Source of the DNA: Flammula alnicola
Lineage: Eukaryota; Basidiomycota; Agaricomycetes; Agaricales; Strophariaceae
Direction: 5' to 3'
NCBI GenBank assembly: GCA_015499995.1
Contig: JADNRV010000387.1
Coordinates: 1 to 40,983 of the forward strand
Length of the DNA stretch: 40,983 nucleotides
The notes under the pieces were generated by a model that saw only the letters and a list, made by a program, of their open reading frames with translations, was not told where the DNA came from and made no database searches. The number at the start of each line of letters is the position of its first letter. The stretch's first letter is position 1. Both the position numbers and the translations under genes were made by a program. Positions 23,758 to 33,748 of this stretch are shown in pieces.

Positions 23758-23770
23758 TTTTCTCTTGCCC
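23757..23770 (-). repeat. Terminal inverted repeat, right
   Basis: ATTTTCTCTTGCCC, pairing exactly with 22453-22466. Confidence 0.93.
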
Positions 23771-23779
23771 GCTGCAGAC
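23771..23779. repeat. Target-site duplication, right copy
   Basis: GCTGCAGAC, identical to 22444-22452; it is followed directly by the continuing FMO exon. Confidence 0.93.
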
Positions 23780-23932
23780 GAACTTCTTGAGGATATGTAC
23801 CTCCCTAGCATGCGTAGCGGAGGGAATTTGTTGACTTGGCCTTTCCGTGTCATTGACCTCAAGGAGCTGTCGACGCTCGGACAGGAACGACGCGGTCTCA
23901 GGGAAGCACGAATGTCAATTGGACCGCTGTGA

Positions 23933-24654
23933 TTTATGAAACATTTTTGTTGTCAGTGTACGCAGTTTTCTAGGCCGGCCTGGAACACGACACTCCGAGA
24001 ATGTTTATTTCGAACTTCTACGAACCCTAGCTATCTCCGTACGGGACCACTTTTCGGTAATCACATCCGCATCTGAGAGGAGTTCCCATCGCTTCCTTTG
24101 CTGTTATTTCAAGTCTCCTGTTTGGTAATCGAACAATATTTTTGTGTGCTCCTCGTGCGTGCTGTACGTCGAAATGTACCCTTAACGAAGCCGTATTTCC
24201 TCCTCGCCGATCTCACTCCAACGTTGATATGGAGGTTGAACGTTGACTTGAAATGCAACACCATATGTATTCTTCGCAAACAATACCATCAATCCTGTTA
24301 GCCTCCACTCACCTGTATCCTTAAGTCAACTAAGTAGTCACCTTTGAACCTTCCTTGTAACAACCTGTTGTCCCAAATGTAACTGTTGCCCTGAAGATGT
24401 TTATAAGTTCGGGCCCGGAGCAGGTAAGATCTAATCTTATCTCTTATTTTATTTTCGGATCTCGGAGGGCCGGCCTGATTCAGTTTGGGGCCTGGGCAAG
24501 ACCCGCTTGTCAATGTTCGCTTCGAGCCTCAACTTGAGTCGAGAGCTAAACGGTCCCACACAAAAGTACATATGGTTCGTTCATAAAGTATAAGATGTCC
24601 TGGACTTACTTAAACCCTGTTCGTGACCACTAGGATTTGCGCCCTAATGAAGCT
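23933..24654. other. Intergenic FMO / K+ channel
   Basis: About 720 bp. No supportable gene, RNA or repeat. It should include the channel promoter; GGCCGGCCTG occurs at both 23973 and 24469, the only repeated word I noticed. Confidence 0.45.
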
Positions 24655-27430
24655 ATGGGCGAACCCGGTTTTGAAGACGTCGTCTCGGATTCAGTTCACC
24701 ATCCACTTCAACGCGCCGGGGGCGCATCGACGAATGGCAAGGACCCTCCCAACGAGACCGACACATCGCTCGATCCAATAAACGAAAAGAGCAGTGAACA
24801 GAATACCCACTCAGATCAAAACGGAGACCTTCAAGAGCCCGAAAAGCGACATAAACATCATAGCCAGCGGAAGCCTCGTCATCACTACGACGAAGTCGAC
24901 GAGGAGGAATCCAGTATCTATCAGCCAACGTACGACTTCATCTATCTTACAAGTCTTTGCAACAGAAATTCATGGCCATCTAGGTTGTGGTGGTTCACTT
25001 CGACGGCCTTCCCCCTGTTCGCGGGAACCTTTGGTCCCATAGCCAGCTTATTTTCAGTATGTGGTCTCGTCGAAACATGGCGTATTGGGAGAGATGATGG
25101 CAGAAGGATTCGAGACCCGACTTGGTGAGTTACCTGGTCTTTGCTTTCCCTTCTTCCGCCTAATGTGTTGTTTATTTCCCCGTGTGGGCAGGACGATAGG
25201 GCTTAACGCATCCTCGCTCTTTCTCGCCTTTTTTGCAAACATAATTCTCTTGTTCAACTTCGCACGACGTATCCGTTATGCAATAGCCCAGCCTCTGTCA
25301 ATTTCACTCTGGTGTGTATAAAATGACCCTGGTTTGTCAATCGCATGCATCCTCTTACTTGTTCACCTTTCCTTGCACAGGTATATGTCGGCCATTTTTC
25401 TTATCGTTCCCATTGGCTTCACTCACGGTTCAGACCTGATTTCAAACTCGGGCTCCGCAATTATCTTTTCCCAGTCATACTACTACGCGTTCATATCTAG
25501 TATTCTCTACTTTTCAATCTCTTCTCTACTCCTTATGTCCTCTCTTGGGTCGATCGTATTCCATGCGTATCCGCCCTCCTTCTCGACTTTAACCAGACCT
25601 CAGAGGACGTTGATGCTCCAGACCTTGTCTTTCTCGCTCTACCTAGCTTTGGGTGCTGGCGTATTCTCGTCCATCGAAAATTGGGGATTCGCAGATGGGC
25701 TTTATTGGGCCGACTATACAGTGTTGACCATCGGGCTAGGCACGGATTTCCCGCTTACGAAGACGCTAGCACGGATGCTCCTCATCCCATACGCGGCCTT
25801 CGGGATCACCTTGGTCGGTTTGGTCGTGGCCAGCGTGCGCGGGCTGGTCCTGGAGCGTGCCCGCGCGAAAGTGGTCAGACGACACCTGGGCAAACAGCGC
25901 GAGAAGTGGAAGAAAAACATCAAAGAACGACATCAGCTGGCGATTGTGCACGAGATGTCGGCACAGACGCAGGATCCGAATACGCCGCAAAGTCCCTCGA
26001 GTCTGAGCTGGCGCGAGAAGTGGAAGGAGCAGCGGCTCACGCGCTTGCCTCGCCGTCTCGTCAAGCATGCTTCAACACCACTGAAACACGAGGATCAGCG
26101 GGGCGCGTGGCACCGGCCAGAATTTGAGCTAATGCGGTTTCTTGAAAGGAACGCGGAACAAACGGAGCGGTACGCTTCGTTGGGAGTGTCTTTTCTCGTT
26201 ATGCTTATCGTCTGGGGTGCGGGCTCTCTGATTTTTTGGTACACCGAACGGGTACGCACGCCTCCATCGCCCTGTTACATCCGACGCTTCAATTGAGACA
26301 TTTCACAGAAAACACAGGGATGGACGTACCCAGAATCGTTTTACTTCACGTATACGACGCTCCTCACTATTGGATATGGTGACTTTTTCCCGACCTCACC
26401 TTCCGGAAAGCCATTCTTCGTCGTATGGAGTTTGATATCTGTACCGGCGATGACAGTTCTCATCTCGAATATGGGAGATACAGTGGTCAAGTGCGTGAAA
26501 GACATGACAGTGTGGGTTAGTAAGTGGACAATCCTACCAGAGCGAGACTTGGACAAGGTGGGGCTTGGAAAAGAGGATGGACCAAAGAAGAAGGGAAGAA
26601 CTGCCAGAGAAGGAAACAGATCCGCAAGGTCTACTAATGCCAACGCTCCACACTCTCGTCCGCAGCTGCATGCGCAGCGTTCCACCTCTCTGAGCGGGCA
26701 TGCCTCCTCCTCGAAAACGAAGCCCGCCACCTTGGAAAGAGATGTCGAGTTGATGGGGAAGAAGGTCGAAGGTTTCGAACATTCCGAGGGGAGGCCAAGC
26801 AGTCTCGCCGCTCGGCTAGCAAGAGAGATCTCAAAGTTGGCGAAGGACCTGAGGAAGGAGCCCCCAAAGAAGTATACGTGGGATGAATGGACGAAATGGC
26901 TGGATATGTTAGGCGAGAGGGACCAGGATGAGAACGCTCCAGAGGCCGCGGGTGACCACGTGAAGTCGAGGAAGGAACCATGCGGTCCTCCAGTTCCCAT
27001 TCTCCTCGCGCCCCACGGGGGCGTGGTTCTGCAACACACCCTCTCTGCCCCTCCTATCGTCGGCGACGATCATCTTCTTCGCTCTGAAACTGTCACGCCT
27101 ACCGAGGACGAACAGCCCTCTGAATTGTCGCAAACCGAGCCACCACAGGGGCCGCACGCAGGCACAACTGTTGCGAATTTTCTGAACCTCAGGACCTGGC
27201 GGCACCCGTGGATTCACTATCAGAAACGCCCCACAGAAACAGAGTGCGACTCCGGCGCGACGGAGAAGGATGTCGATTGGCGGTGGACGTGGCTCGGTGA
27301 CCAGGGGCCCTTATTCAGCCGGCTGACAGAGACTGAGTGGATCATGGAAAAGCTATGTTTCCGGCTGGAGGAGGTGCTTGAAGAAGAGATCCGGGAAGCT
27401 CACGCCAGTGCTGCTGCGAATAAACGATGA
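24655..27430 (+). CDS. TOK1: TOK1-type outward-rectifying two-pore K+ channel
   Basis: Plasma-membrane potassium channel with the fungal 8-helix/2-pore layout. I chose ATG 24655 (MGEPGFEDVV); the upstream in-frame TTG at 24637 is not a likely start. A hydrophilic N-terminus (about 95 residues, His/Lys/Glu-rich) precedes helix 1 (WWFTSTAFPLFAGTFGPIAS). Helices 2-4 follow (LNASSLFLAFFANIILLF; YMSAIFLIVPIGF; YYYAFISSILYFSISSLLL). Then come helix 5 and pore 1 with filter TIGLGTDF (25730s), helix 6, a long basic cytosolic loop, helix 7 (GVSFLVMLIVWGAGSLIFWY), pore 2 with filter TIGYGDFF (26370s), and helix 8. A C-terminal tail of about 300 hydrophilic residues ends at TGA 27428-27430. Three introns (about 25124-25192, 25312-25380, 26251-26316) keep frame. 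Pore 1 has GLGT where pore 2 has canonical GYGD, an asymmetry usual in TOK channels. Confidence 0.94.
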
Positions 27431-27772
27431 CGGACGCAAGATTTTCTGATTTGAGGACTCATACGATCATCATGTACGTTTTGGTGCGTTACGTTATTTT
27501 GTATAATGCTTCACTCATAGTCCAGAGTAATCATCAGTCATTTGCAATCTCTGTCTCTCTTAGTAATTTTTTGGTCGCTGGAGGTAGAGGCTCCGTCCGA
27601 TAATTTGACGGCAAGATTCACGACTGTAATGAGCTTGACATCGATCAGATGAAAAATAGCAGAGTGTTCGAATCTAAACCAAATCTAAATACAAGCAATA
27701 CGATCCATGATATCTGACTATGAGTCCGCCCCGAAGGTGTTTCAACTTTCAACTACAGTCTACAGAAAACCA
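27431..27772. other. Convergent intergenic K+ channel / CsbD-like gene
   Basis: About 340 bp between two 3' ends. AT-rich, no gene seen; presumably both 3' UTRs. Confidence 0.5.
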
Positions 27773-28283
27773 TCAAGGCTCGTTGACAGTCTGCTGAACT
27801 TTGCCTTCCTCTTTCTGCGTGTTTCCTAAACGTCCCAAAGTCTGTTCGGCGTGACAGATCGAAGAAGAGGAGCAAAAACCTACCGGAGGTCTGCTGGGAT
27901 TTATCTCCCGTGATAGCGCCAACGACGGAATCCTTGTAGCCCATGGCTCTGTCCTTGGTGCCCTCCACGTATCCTTGGGCCTGAGCCGCCTTGTACTCCG
28001 CCTCGCCTTGCGCGTGTTCTTGCTTTCCGGAGCTTTGCCAAGACGTAGAGCCGGTCAAGCTCCCGATCTAATTATTGACATAGAGACGGCGGCCACGGTC
28101 AGTACGATAGTCGGACCACATATGAGCTATTTTGACGACAAATGAACGTACATTCTCAACGGCGGTCCCCTTCGCGGAGTGGAATTGGCCGGTCGTCTTG
28201 CTATAAATTTATTGTCAGCTTACATTCGCCAACATGAAGTGTCAATCGAATGCGTACTTTGGTTCACCAGTAGAGTATGACAT
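27773..28283 (-). CDS. Small CsbD-like stress protein (mismatch/cruciform DNA recognition type)
   Basis: A short hydrophilic protein of about 103 residues in four exons. ATG is at 28283-28281 (MSYSTGEP), and the stop is TGA at 27775-27773. It has the repeated low-complexity character of fungal CsbD-family proteins: TTGQFHSAKGTAVENIG, SGKQEHAQGEAEYKAAQAQG, YVEGTKDRAMGYKDSVVGAI, TGDKSQQTSG. Fungal homologues are annotated as 'mismatched base pair and cruciform DNA recognition' proteins (Hmp1-like), while the bacterial family is a general stress protein of unknown mechanism. The annotation names should therefore be read with caution. Introns are all short (for example about 27827-27884 before NTQKEEGKVQQ). 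No signal peptide or membrane segment. Expected to be stress- or stationary-phase-induced by analogy, not from sequence evidence here. Confidence 0.88.
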
Positions 28284-30464
28284 GTTTGTTTATGTAGTGG
28301 GGATTCGTGAAAGGCCCTTCAAATGAGTTGGTTATGAGAGGTTTAAAGTTGGGTTGCAATGTAATGAACCTGATGGCAAACCAAAGGATGGAACGTCCAT
28401 CCATCTTATAGCTAATTTTTTATCTCCTACATAGATCGCGGACCGACAGGCGGGAAAAAGTGTGCCGCCTCAGTGCCTTGTGCGTTTTTGTTTCATTACA
28501 TATCTTTGCTCATCCTCGTACCTGTGTTGGCGAGCACCCATTTCCAATATATATGCTTGCAATCCGACTACGCATATGTCCCAGGCCTGCCTCAGACAAC
28601 GCCCCAATTTGGCCACTGTCCAAAGTTGGTGGTGTTTAGCTCTGCGGCACCATAGTTAGCGGAGATTCATTCTATCATTCTTGTGCGCCACAGTTTCCAG
28701 GGATAAGCTAACGAGGATCTTAACACCAATACTCCACAGGACGTCAAATTTCAGCTTACGACGCTGCTGCTCCAAGCAGAGCGTGCCATGATTTTTTCTC
28801 ACGAACTTCCAACAAGCTGAACGATGTGATGACTATTATATCTTTTGATGCGATTTCCTCTGGCTAGTACTACTTAGTTGACATAGGCAACATTTGTGAC
28901 CTGTGCTTCTTGTGTCCCTCCCTCATCGCCAATTTTTCTGCGCAGATTGAGTGTTTTACAGTCAGAAGTATTTTGAGACACCAAACCTAATTTTCTATAG
29001 TACTTGAAGCAGCTTGTTTCTTTTCGATATTAGACAATGTGCCCCACACTTTTACCCAGAAATCTTTCGGGTATACTCACATGACGTCTTCGGCATAGTC
29101 GTGAAGGGCGGTATTTTAGGAAGGGATCTTCAGTCACGAAGCAAACGACCGATAAGCCGACTTGTGCTTGATATTAACACAAATTTATTATTCCATTTCT
29201 CCGAGACTGAAGTCCACAACCAATGTTACTGGGTTTAAAGCACACTTTGAACATTGCCACATGGGGGCCTCGAAGCATAAGGTACCAATTTACTTCTCGA
29301 GGACAAGAGAAGCTGAGCTACTATTGTGTTGCCTGACCATCTGACAGATTGTGGCCCATACCTGGCATGTTTCAGCACTTGTGAAGATCCACCAACTATA
29401 ATCTGTACATCTGTTTCGTCCAGCAGAACGCAGGAGGCATCTCACAGATGTCCGAGACCTTGTTCTTGTCCACCGATTCTCGTTATCTAGGCTTTGTCGG
29501 ATATCTGCGCCCACATGATATGATGCACACGGTTCCGGCAAAGGCGAAGCTAGCTGCCATAGGGAAAGCCGCAAGAAGACACTTAAAATCGCTCGCGACA
29601 ATCCTCTTCATTGGATTGACCGTTAGCTATTGTAAGCAAGGCCATATATAGATCATCAGAACCACAATAGCGTGCGGAACTCTCGGCGCTGTCTATTGAT
29701 GTCTACTTCCTCTGGTTCCTTACAGACGCCGAGATCCTTGGACATCATGCTGTTCTAACTTAAAAACGCGGAGGCAATAGTACACAGTGTTTGCGGAGGT
29801 AGCGTAGGCGGCGACCGGTAGGTTCAATTCTCACTGCGCGCTACAGGTGTGACGCACGGAAGAGATGTCGACCACGTACGTCCATATCCATGTATTCTGG
29901 GGCAAGAAAAACTCTTATAACTTGCAGGAATGATTAGAATTAAAGCTACTGAGCTCAGACGGTAAGAGCGAACAGACCCCGAAGAATGCAAAGAAAAGTA
30001 CCCTAAAGCACATAACGTATATCGACAGGTACAAAGAGAGTATACGATGGACTGGCGGCGGGTCAAGTGATAAAGGGGTACAGCCCAGTGATCATGGAGG
30101 ACGGATGACAGATGTATCGTATATGCCGGACCAAGAACATGGACAAGAATCAGAGGTTATGGCTACAAAGGACAGAAGAGTATTGTACAATCGTGTCGAA
30201 GACAAATTTAGGCTACAAAGGGTTGTTGCTGCGATTGCAAGTCATATGCGTGCGTAGTTGACTCAGGAAAGACAGAATAGGGGGTATTTGTAAGATCATC
30301 AAGTATGGCGTAAGGATAAAAGATAAGAAGTAAATTAAAAGACGAAACAAAAAGGAAACGAGGTGAGAAAGGAAAGAACTGGGAGTAGAGATCAGATCGG
30401 TGGATGGATCCGGGGAAGATGGACCAGAATGAGACGGTGGTGCTGTGCCGAGGTTCGAGAGTGG
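28284..30464. other. 2.2-kb intergenic region
   Basis: Upstream of the CsbD-like gene and downstream of the F-box-like gene. I found no frame with recognisable protein features on either strand. A tRNA-like hairpin (29799-29844) is too short to be a tRNA. The rest is unremarkable sequence. Confidence 0.45.
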
Positions 30465-31677
30465 CTATTTCTCTCTCCATAATAGATCAGTGCTTATCTC
30501 TTTGTCCACTCGGCAGATGCCATCGACCGCCGTGACTAGAGTCCTGTCAAAGTCTTGAACGAAGACGACTCGTATGACTGAGGGGTTGTACAGACGGAGC
30601 TCACCTGCCAGTGCTCTGAGGGCAGCAGGCGAGGAAGGAGGGGGGTCCCATTCAGTGACCTCAAATTCAACGGACTGGATTTTAGGAAAGCGCATGAGTA
30701 GCCCGTAGAACTGGAGACGCTAAAGATGATAGCAGTACAGTCAGACAGCAGAGTTAAAATAGGGAGGGAAGAGGAGATACCTCGCGTCCGTCAATAGGAA
30801 GAACGAGCGTTCCCAGATGCCTCAGCTCGGTCATCAGTGATCTCGTGTTAGCAATAGCTGCGAGAAGCTTCGTAGAAAATGTGTCGGTATAGGACGAGTC
30901 TGCGAGGTCGAGGGATCTCAATGGCCGCGTCGAAAGTCTCAGTTTGGACAAGAGGTCGTACATCTCCTCACGTTTGGCACTCATATCGGTGCGAGAGAAG
31001 CAGGTCTTGAGATGTGTGACCGGACGGCCCGGGACTATGGCCATGGCAGCTTCGGAAAAGGTGCATTCTAACGTAGAAAGCTTGGGAATGGACTGAGAGC
31101 CGAGGCGTAAGGGATGCGGCAATGGCTCAACGGCGGGGGTGTCGGTGTCCTCATGGTCCCTGTAGTCTAAAATGTATAAATCTTCGACCTCGGTTTGTCT
31201 GTCAAGAAAGGCAGCAAGATGGTGATCCCAGTCGAAATCGCAGTGGAACTTGCGAAGCTGGAAGGTGGTTTTGTCCAGGACCCAAGCGACAGTGGTGGTC
31301 GAGCCGTTGTTGATATGGACATTCAGATAACGAAGACGGGTTGTTTCCCCCAGCGCCCGCGCAACAGGTAGCCAGTCCATGTCGGGTGGTTTGGGTGGTT
31401 CATCATCGCTGTCCTCTTCATCTTCACTGTCGCTCGTGTTGTCGTCCTCGGACAGAAATATGGTAAGGGCATCAACGTGGGCGGAAAGACGCGGCGAATT
31501 CGCGAGGGTATTGCATAGGATGGTCGTTTCTTCGTCGTTCCGCATGAAAAGCGTGTTATATAAAGCACGCTCGGCAACGTGTCTGAACCCCTTGGACACA
31601 CCACACAGGGTTGCAATATCGGCACGATTCCCGACATTTTTGACAATGTTCCGGTATGCCTCCAATGTCAAGTCCAT
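30465..31677 (-). CDS. F-box/LRR-like protein, hypothetical
   Basis: Two exons joined by a short intron near 30723-30782 (GTATC..TTTAG) in frame. I chose ATG 31677-31675 (MDLTLEAYRNIVKNV); the in-frame codon further up is TTG. Stop is TAG at 30467-30465. The N-terminus (IATLCGVSKGFRHVAERALYNTLFM) resembles the F-box-like helical start of agaricomycete F-box proteins. The rest alternates short Leu-rich strands in an LRR-like pattern (TRLRYLNVHI, EVEDLYILDY, PKLSTLECTFS, RPLRSLDLADS, LRHLGTLVLPI, KIQSVEFEVTEW). An acidic loop (about residues 85-105) is Asp/Glu/Ser-only in places. Such proteins are probable substrate adaptors of SCF ubiquitin ligases, but the F-box itself is degenerate. About 385 residues; complete. 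Confidence 0.75.
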
Positions 31678-33748
31678 ACAAGGTGGCGCATAACCTGGGT
31701 GCAACGGTAAATGGTTCCTAGGGGTGAAATCCTGACACTGAAATGGGACGCACCAACTCCCACTCGGGAGTGATGGAAGAGCGTGGATGTATCAGCCGCC
31801 TGTGCGAAAGGAGCGGGAGGTGATGAATTGAAGGAGAGTGGGGGGATTGGGCTACAGGCAAAAGGTGGTGGAGGTTCGCTGAGGTGGAGGACGAGGGTAC
31901 CTCACGCGTTTAATCCCAGACTGCGGATTTATATTACCCCGCCCACCTATGACGAAAAGAGGAAAATAAGCAACAGCAAAAAGAGAACGGTAAAAAAAGT
32001 CGAAAAAGACAAATAGACTGTCGCTTCCGAAGGCATATTTATGTGCACTAATCATCGTGGAAAACCGAGCGAGCGCGGAGGCATTTCGGAATCAGTGGGA
32101 GATCTCCGGATTGATCAGTGACCTTACCCAAGTTTCCCAAGACCATGTTAGGTTCGGGAGGATGTCATTTTCGGTTTCGGCTTTCTTCCGTTCAGCTGAA
32201 AAATAGCGTTGTAACATATGTAGACAAAAAGGTCGTTAATGTACATCGGAGAGGTGACGAGCCTGAATATTTCCTTCCACGTGGATGCCATGCGAATTTT
32301 GGACTTAGTGGCGGCGTTGCCGGGGATGGTTAACAACTAGGTCTTCAATGTTGGTCTGGCTTCGGTGGTGCCGGGTTCTGGATGTAACGAAGGAGATAGA
32401 GAATCAACCGTAGGTTACCTCGCGAATCCAATATGTAGATGACCTGCGCAGTGGAAATGGTGGCGAAGTCCTCGATATGATTTTGGATCCCCCTGACTAT
32501 GAATATTCAGTCGTGAGATGTCCAGGCTTGCCGGAGATACGAATGAACTGCACAAACAAGGAAGCGGGACTCAGGGCTTCGAGCTCCGATGGCGTGCCTC
32601 GTAAAGACGCGTAAACGAGCGAAATTTTGGCTGTATCGGGAAGCGGCGACAAGCCTGTGAAGTCTGCAAAGGTGTACACATCTTTGACATTGACATATTA
32701 GATTATGTGTCGTAGGTTTGGTAGAAGAATAAACGACCACTCACGATACTCTTCCAACTTCGTCGTTGGCTTGCGCAATACATGACAAAAGGAATCGACC
32801 ACACCATCTTCAAGGAAGTTTTATGCCGTCATCAATCCTACTGTCTGATCCGAGATTTATCCTCTGCCTTAAACAACTGGATTTTCGCATGGCTCCCTAA
32901 CATAGAACAGGAAACATGAGTATAGCTTTCCTAACAGTTCAAATTATATGGACCGACTCGAGGCTTCATGGAATAGGATTCGGGGGAACGTGCTGTGTCC
33001 TGGACTTTATTTTTGGGGTGAGAAACTTGAGAGAACAGTCAACAACAGCTCAATGGCTCGGTCCATCTCTGTTGCGCAACTGTGCATTCAGCATCTAGTC
33101 ATGGAAGGAAAAATAGCGGCTGCAAGGAAGGCAGCCGAAGTCCTTCGAACAGTTTCAAGGTTAAACGCCAAGGGAGGGGTATTTTGACATGTTCGATGTC
33201 CTTCGAGGAATATGGATATTATAGACTAAAATCACCAGTTGCCATTTCCATGCATACTTTCATGGAAACGAGGTAGCCGCACCGAGACAGGAAACAGAGG
33301 TGAACTATCTGATTCACTTGACGGCTGACCCTCGGTCGATAACTGTATTGCTGGACGAACGTGAGGAAAGACAGTAGTTCTGTCTTCGAAAAACAAAGAT
33401 TGTATCTGCCGATGTCGTTCTCGAGAAGTGGGAGTGTGGCGCCCCTGGGAGCGCAGGTGGGTATCTCGGGATTTCAACGGACGATTGGATATTAGATTTC
33501 TCCGCTGCGACATCGAAAGGCATAGCGGGCTGGAGCGGAAAGCATTGTGTGAGAGACATACTGAAGGCAGGGGATGAATCCTCCAGAAGCTTAGAAGGCT
33601 GGAACTTCATCGGGCTGCCGACGCCGCACGTCGAGAAATTGACTTTTAAACTGATGAACTCAATGGTCTATACCAGTGTTTGATTCAGAAATATATTATC
33701 CAAGAATTCACGGAAAAATGGCAGGACTAACTTCACACCGAGATAACT
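31678..33748. other. Intergenic with unassigned protein-like fragments
   Basis: About 2 kb without a confident gene. The promoter of the F-box-like gene is at the left. Two plus-strand stretches read like protein: about 32948-33187 (EGKIAAARKAAEVLRTVSRL) and about 33373-33683. A minus-strand stretch at 32518-32679 (TAKISLVYASLRGTPSELEA) also does. I could not join any of them into a gene model; they may be exons of a small or decayed gene. Confidence 0.35.
33373..33683 (+). CDS. Unassigned open stretch, possible last exon of an unknown gene
   Basis: After a possible acceptor (CAGTAG) the plus strand reads open for about 100 codons: KTKIVSADVVLEKWECGAPG, then GYLGISTDDWILDFSAATSK, GWSGKHCVRDILKAG, EGWNFIGLPTPHVEKLTFKL, ending TGA at 33681-33683. 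It would be convergent with AP-2 sigma, 65 bp away. The frame has a balanced amino-acid composition but no family I recognise, and its 5' exons are not evident. An intron inside it (donor CAGGTGGGT) is also possible. Confidence 0.25.

Larger units (their letters stand above)
22453..23770. mobile_element. Non-autonomous DNA transposon, 1318 bp, GCGTGC-rich
   Basis: The element is bounded by exact 14-bp terminal inverted repeats GGGCAAGAGAAAAT (22453-22466) and ATTTTCTCTTGCCC (23757-23770), with a 9-bp target duplication GCTGCAGAC on both sides. It has no coding capacity: no open frame over about 100 codons and none with transposase features. Both ends carry dense subterminal copies of GCGTGC/GCACGC in both orientations, often as GGCGTGCTTGGCGTG, GGCACGCCAA or GAGCGTGC. 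The middle (22560-23060, 23260-23620) is AT-rich. The 9-bp duplication suggests a Mutator-like (MULE) family; hAT elements usually make 8 bp. The subterminal hexamers are probably transposase-binding sites. I do not recognise a named family. Confidence 0.93.
20272..23932 (+). pseudogene. Flavin-containing monooxygenase, last exon interrupted by a transposon
   Basis: FAD/NADPH monooxygenase of the FMO/Baeyer-Villiger type. ATG is at 20272. FAD fold: GILGAGVAGLINAYVLLQ (residues about 28-45), then GGVWSRDRVYPGL and, after an intron, NVHGEYRFSPLEM. The FMO signature is YRGIVIHSSQFRSR and the NADPH fold is VLVVGGGKSAME...CARLANEG. ATGWKSSW follows near 21800. Downstream exons give GKSINRRDFAIGGAM and HWVSSYFQSDPMRLPSSPED. 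After the intron 22371-22433 the last exon begins TWPQAAD and is cut at 22452. The matching continuation DELLEDMYLPSMRSGGN...LTWPFRVIDLKE resumes at 23771 and ends TGA at 23930-23932. Translation into the insertion would add about 30 foreign residues and stop near 22550. A TAG also lies in frame at about 22185-22187 unless a downstream acceptor is used (see findings). Probably non-functional or C-terminally altered. Confidence 0.9.

Noticed and set aside
26341..27039. 232-codon minus-strand open frame
   Set aside because: Antisense to the C-terminal part of the K+ channel, whose frame is continuous with pore 2.
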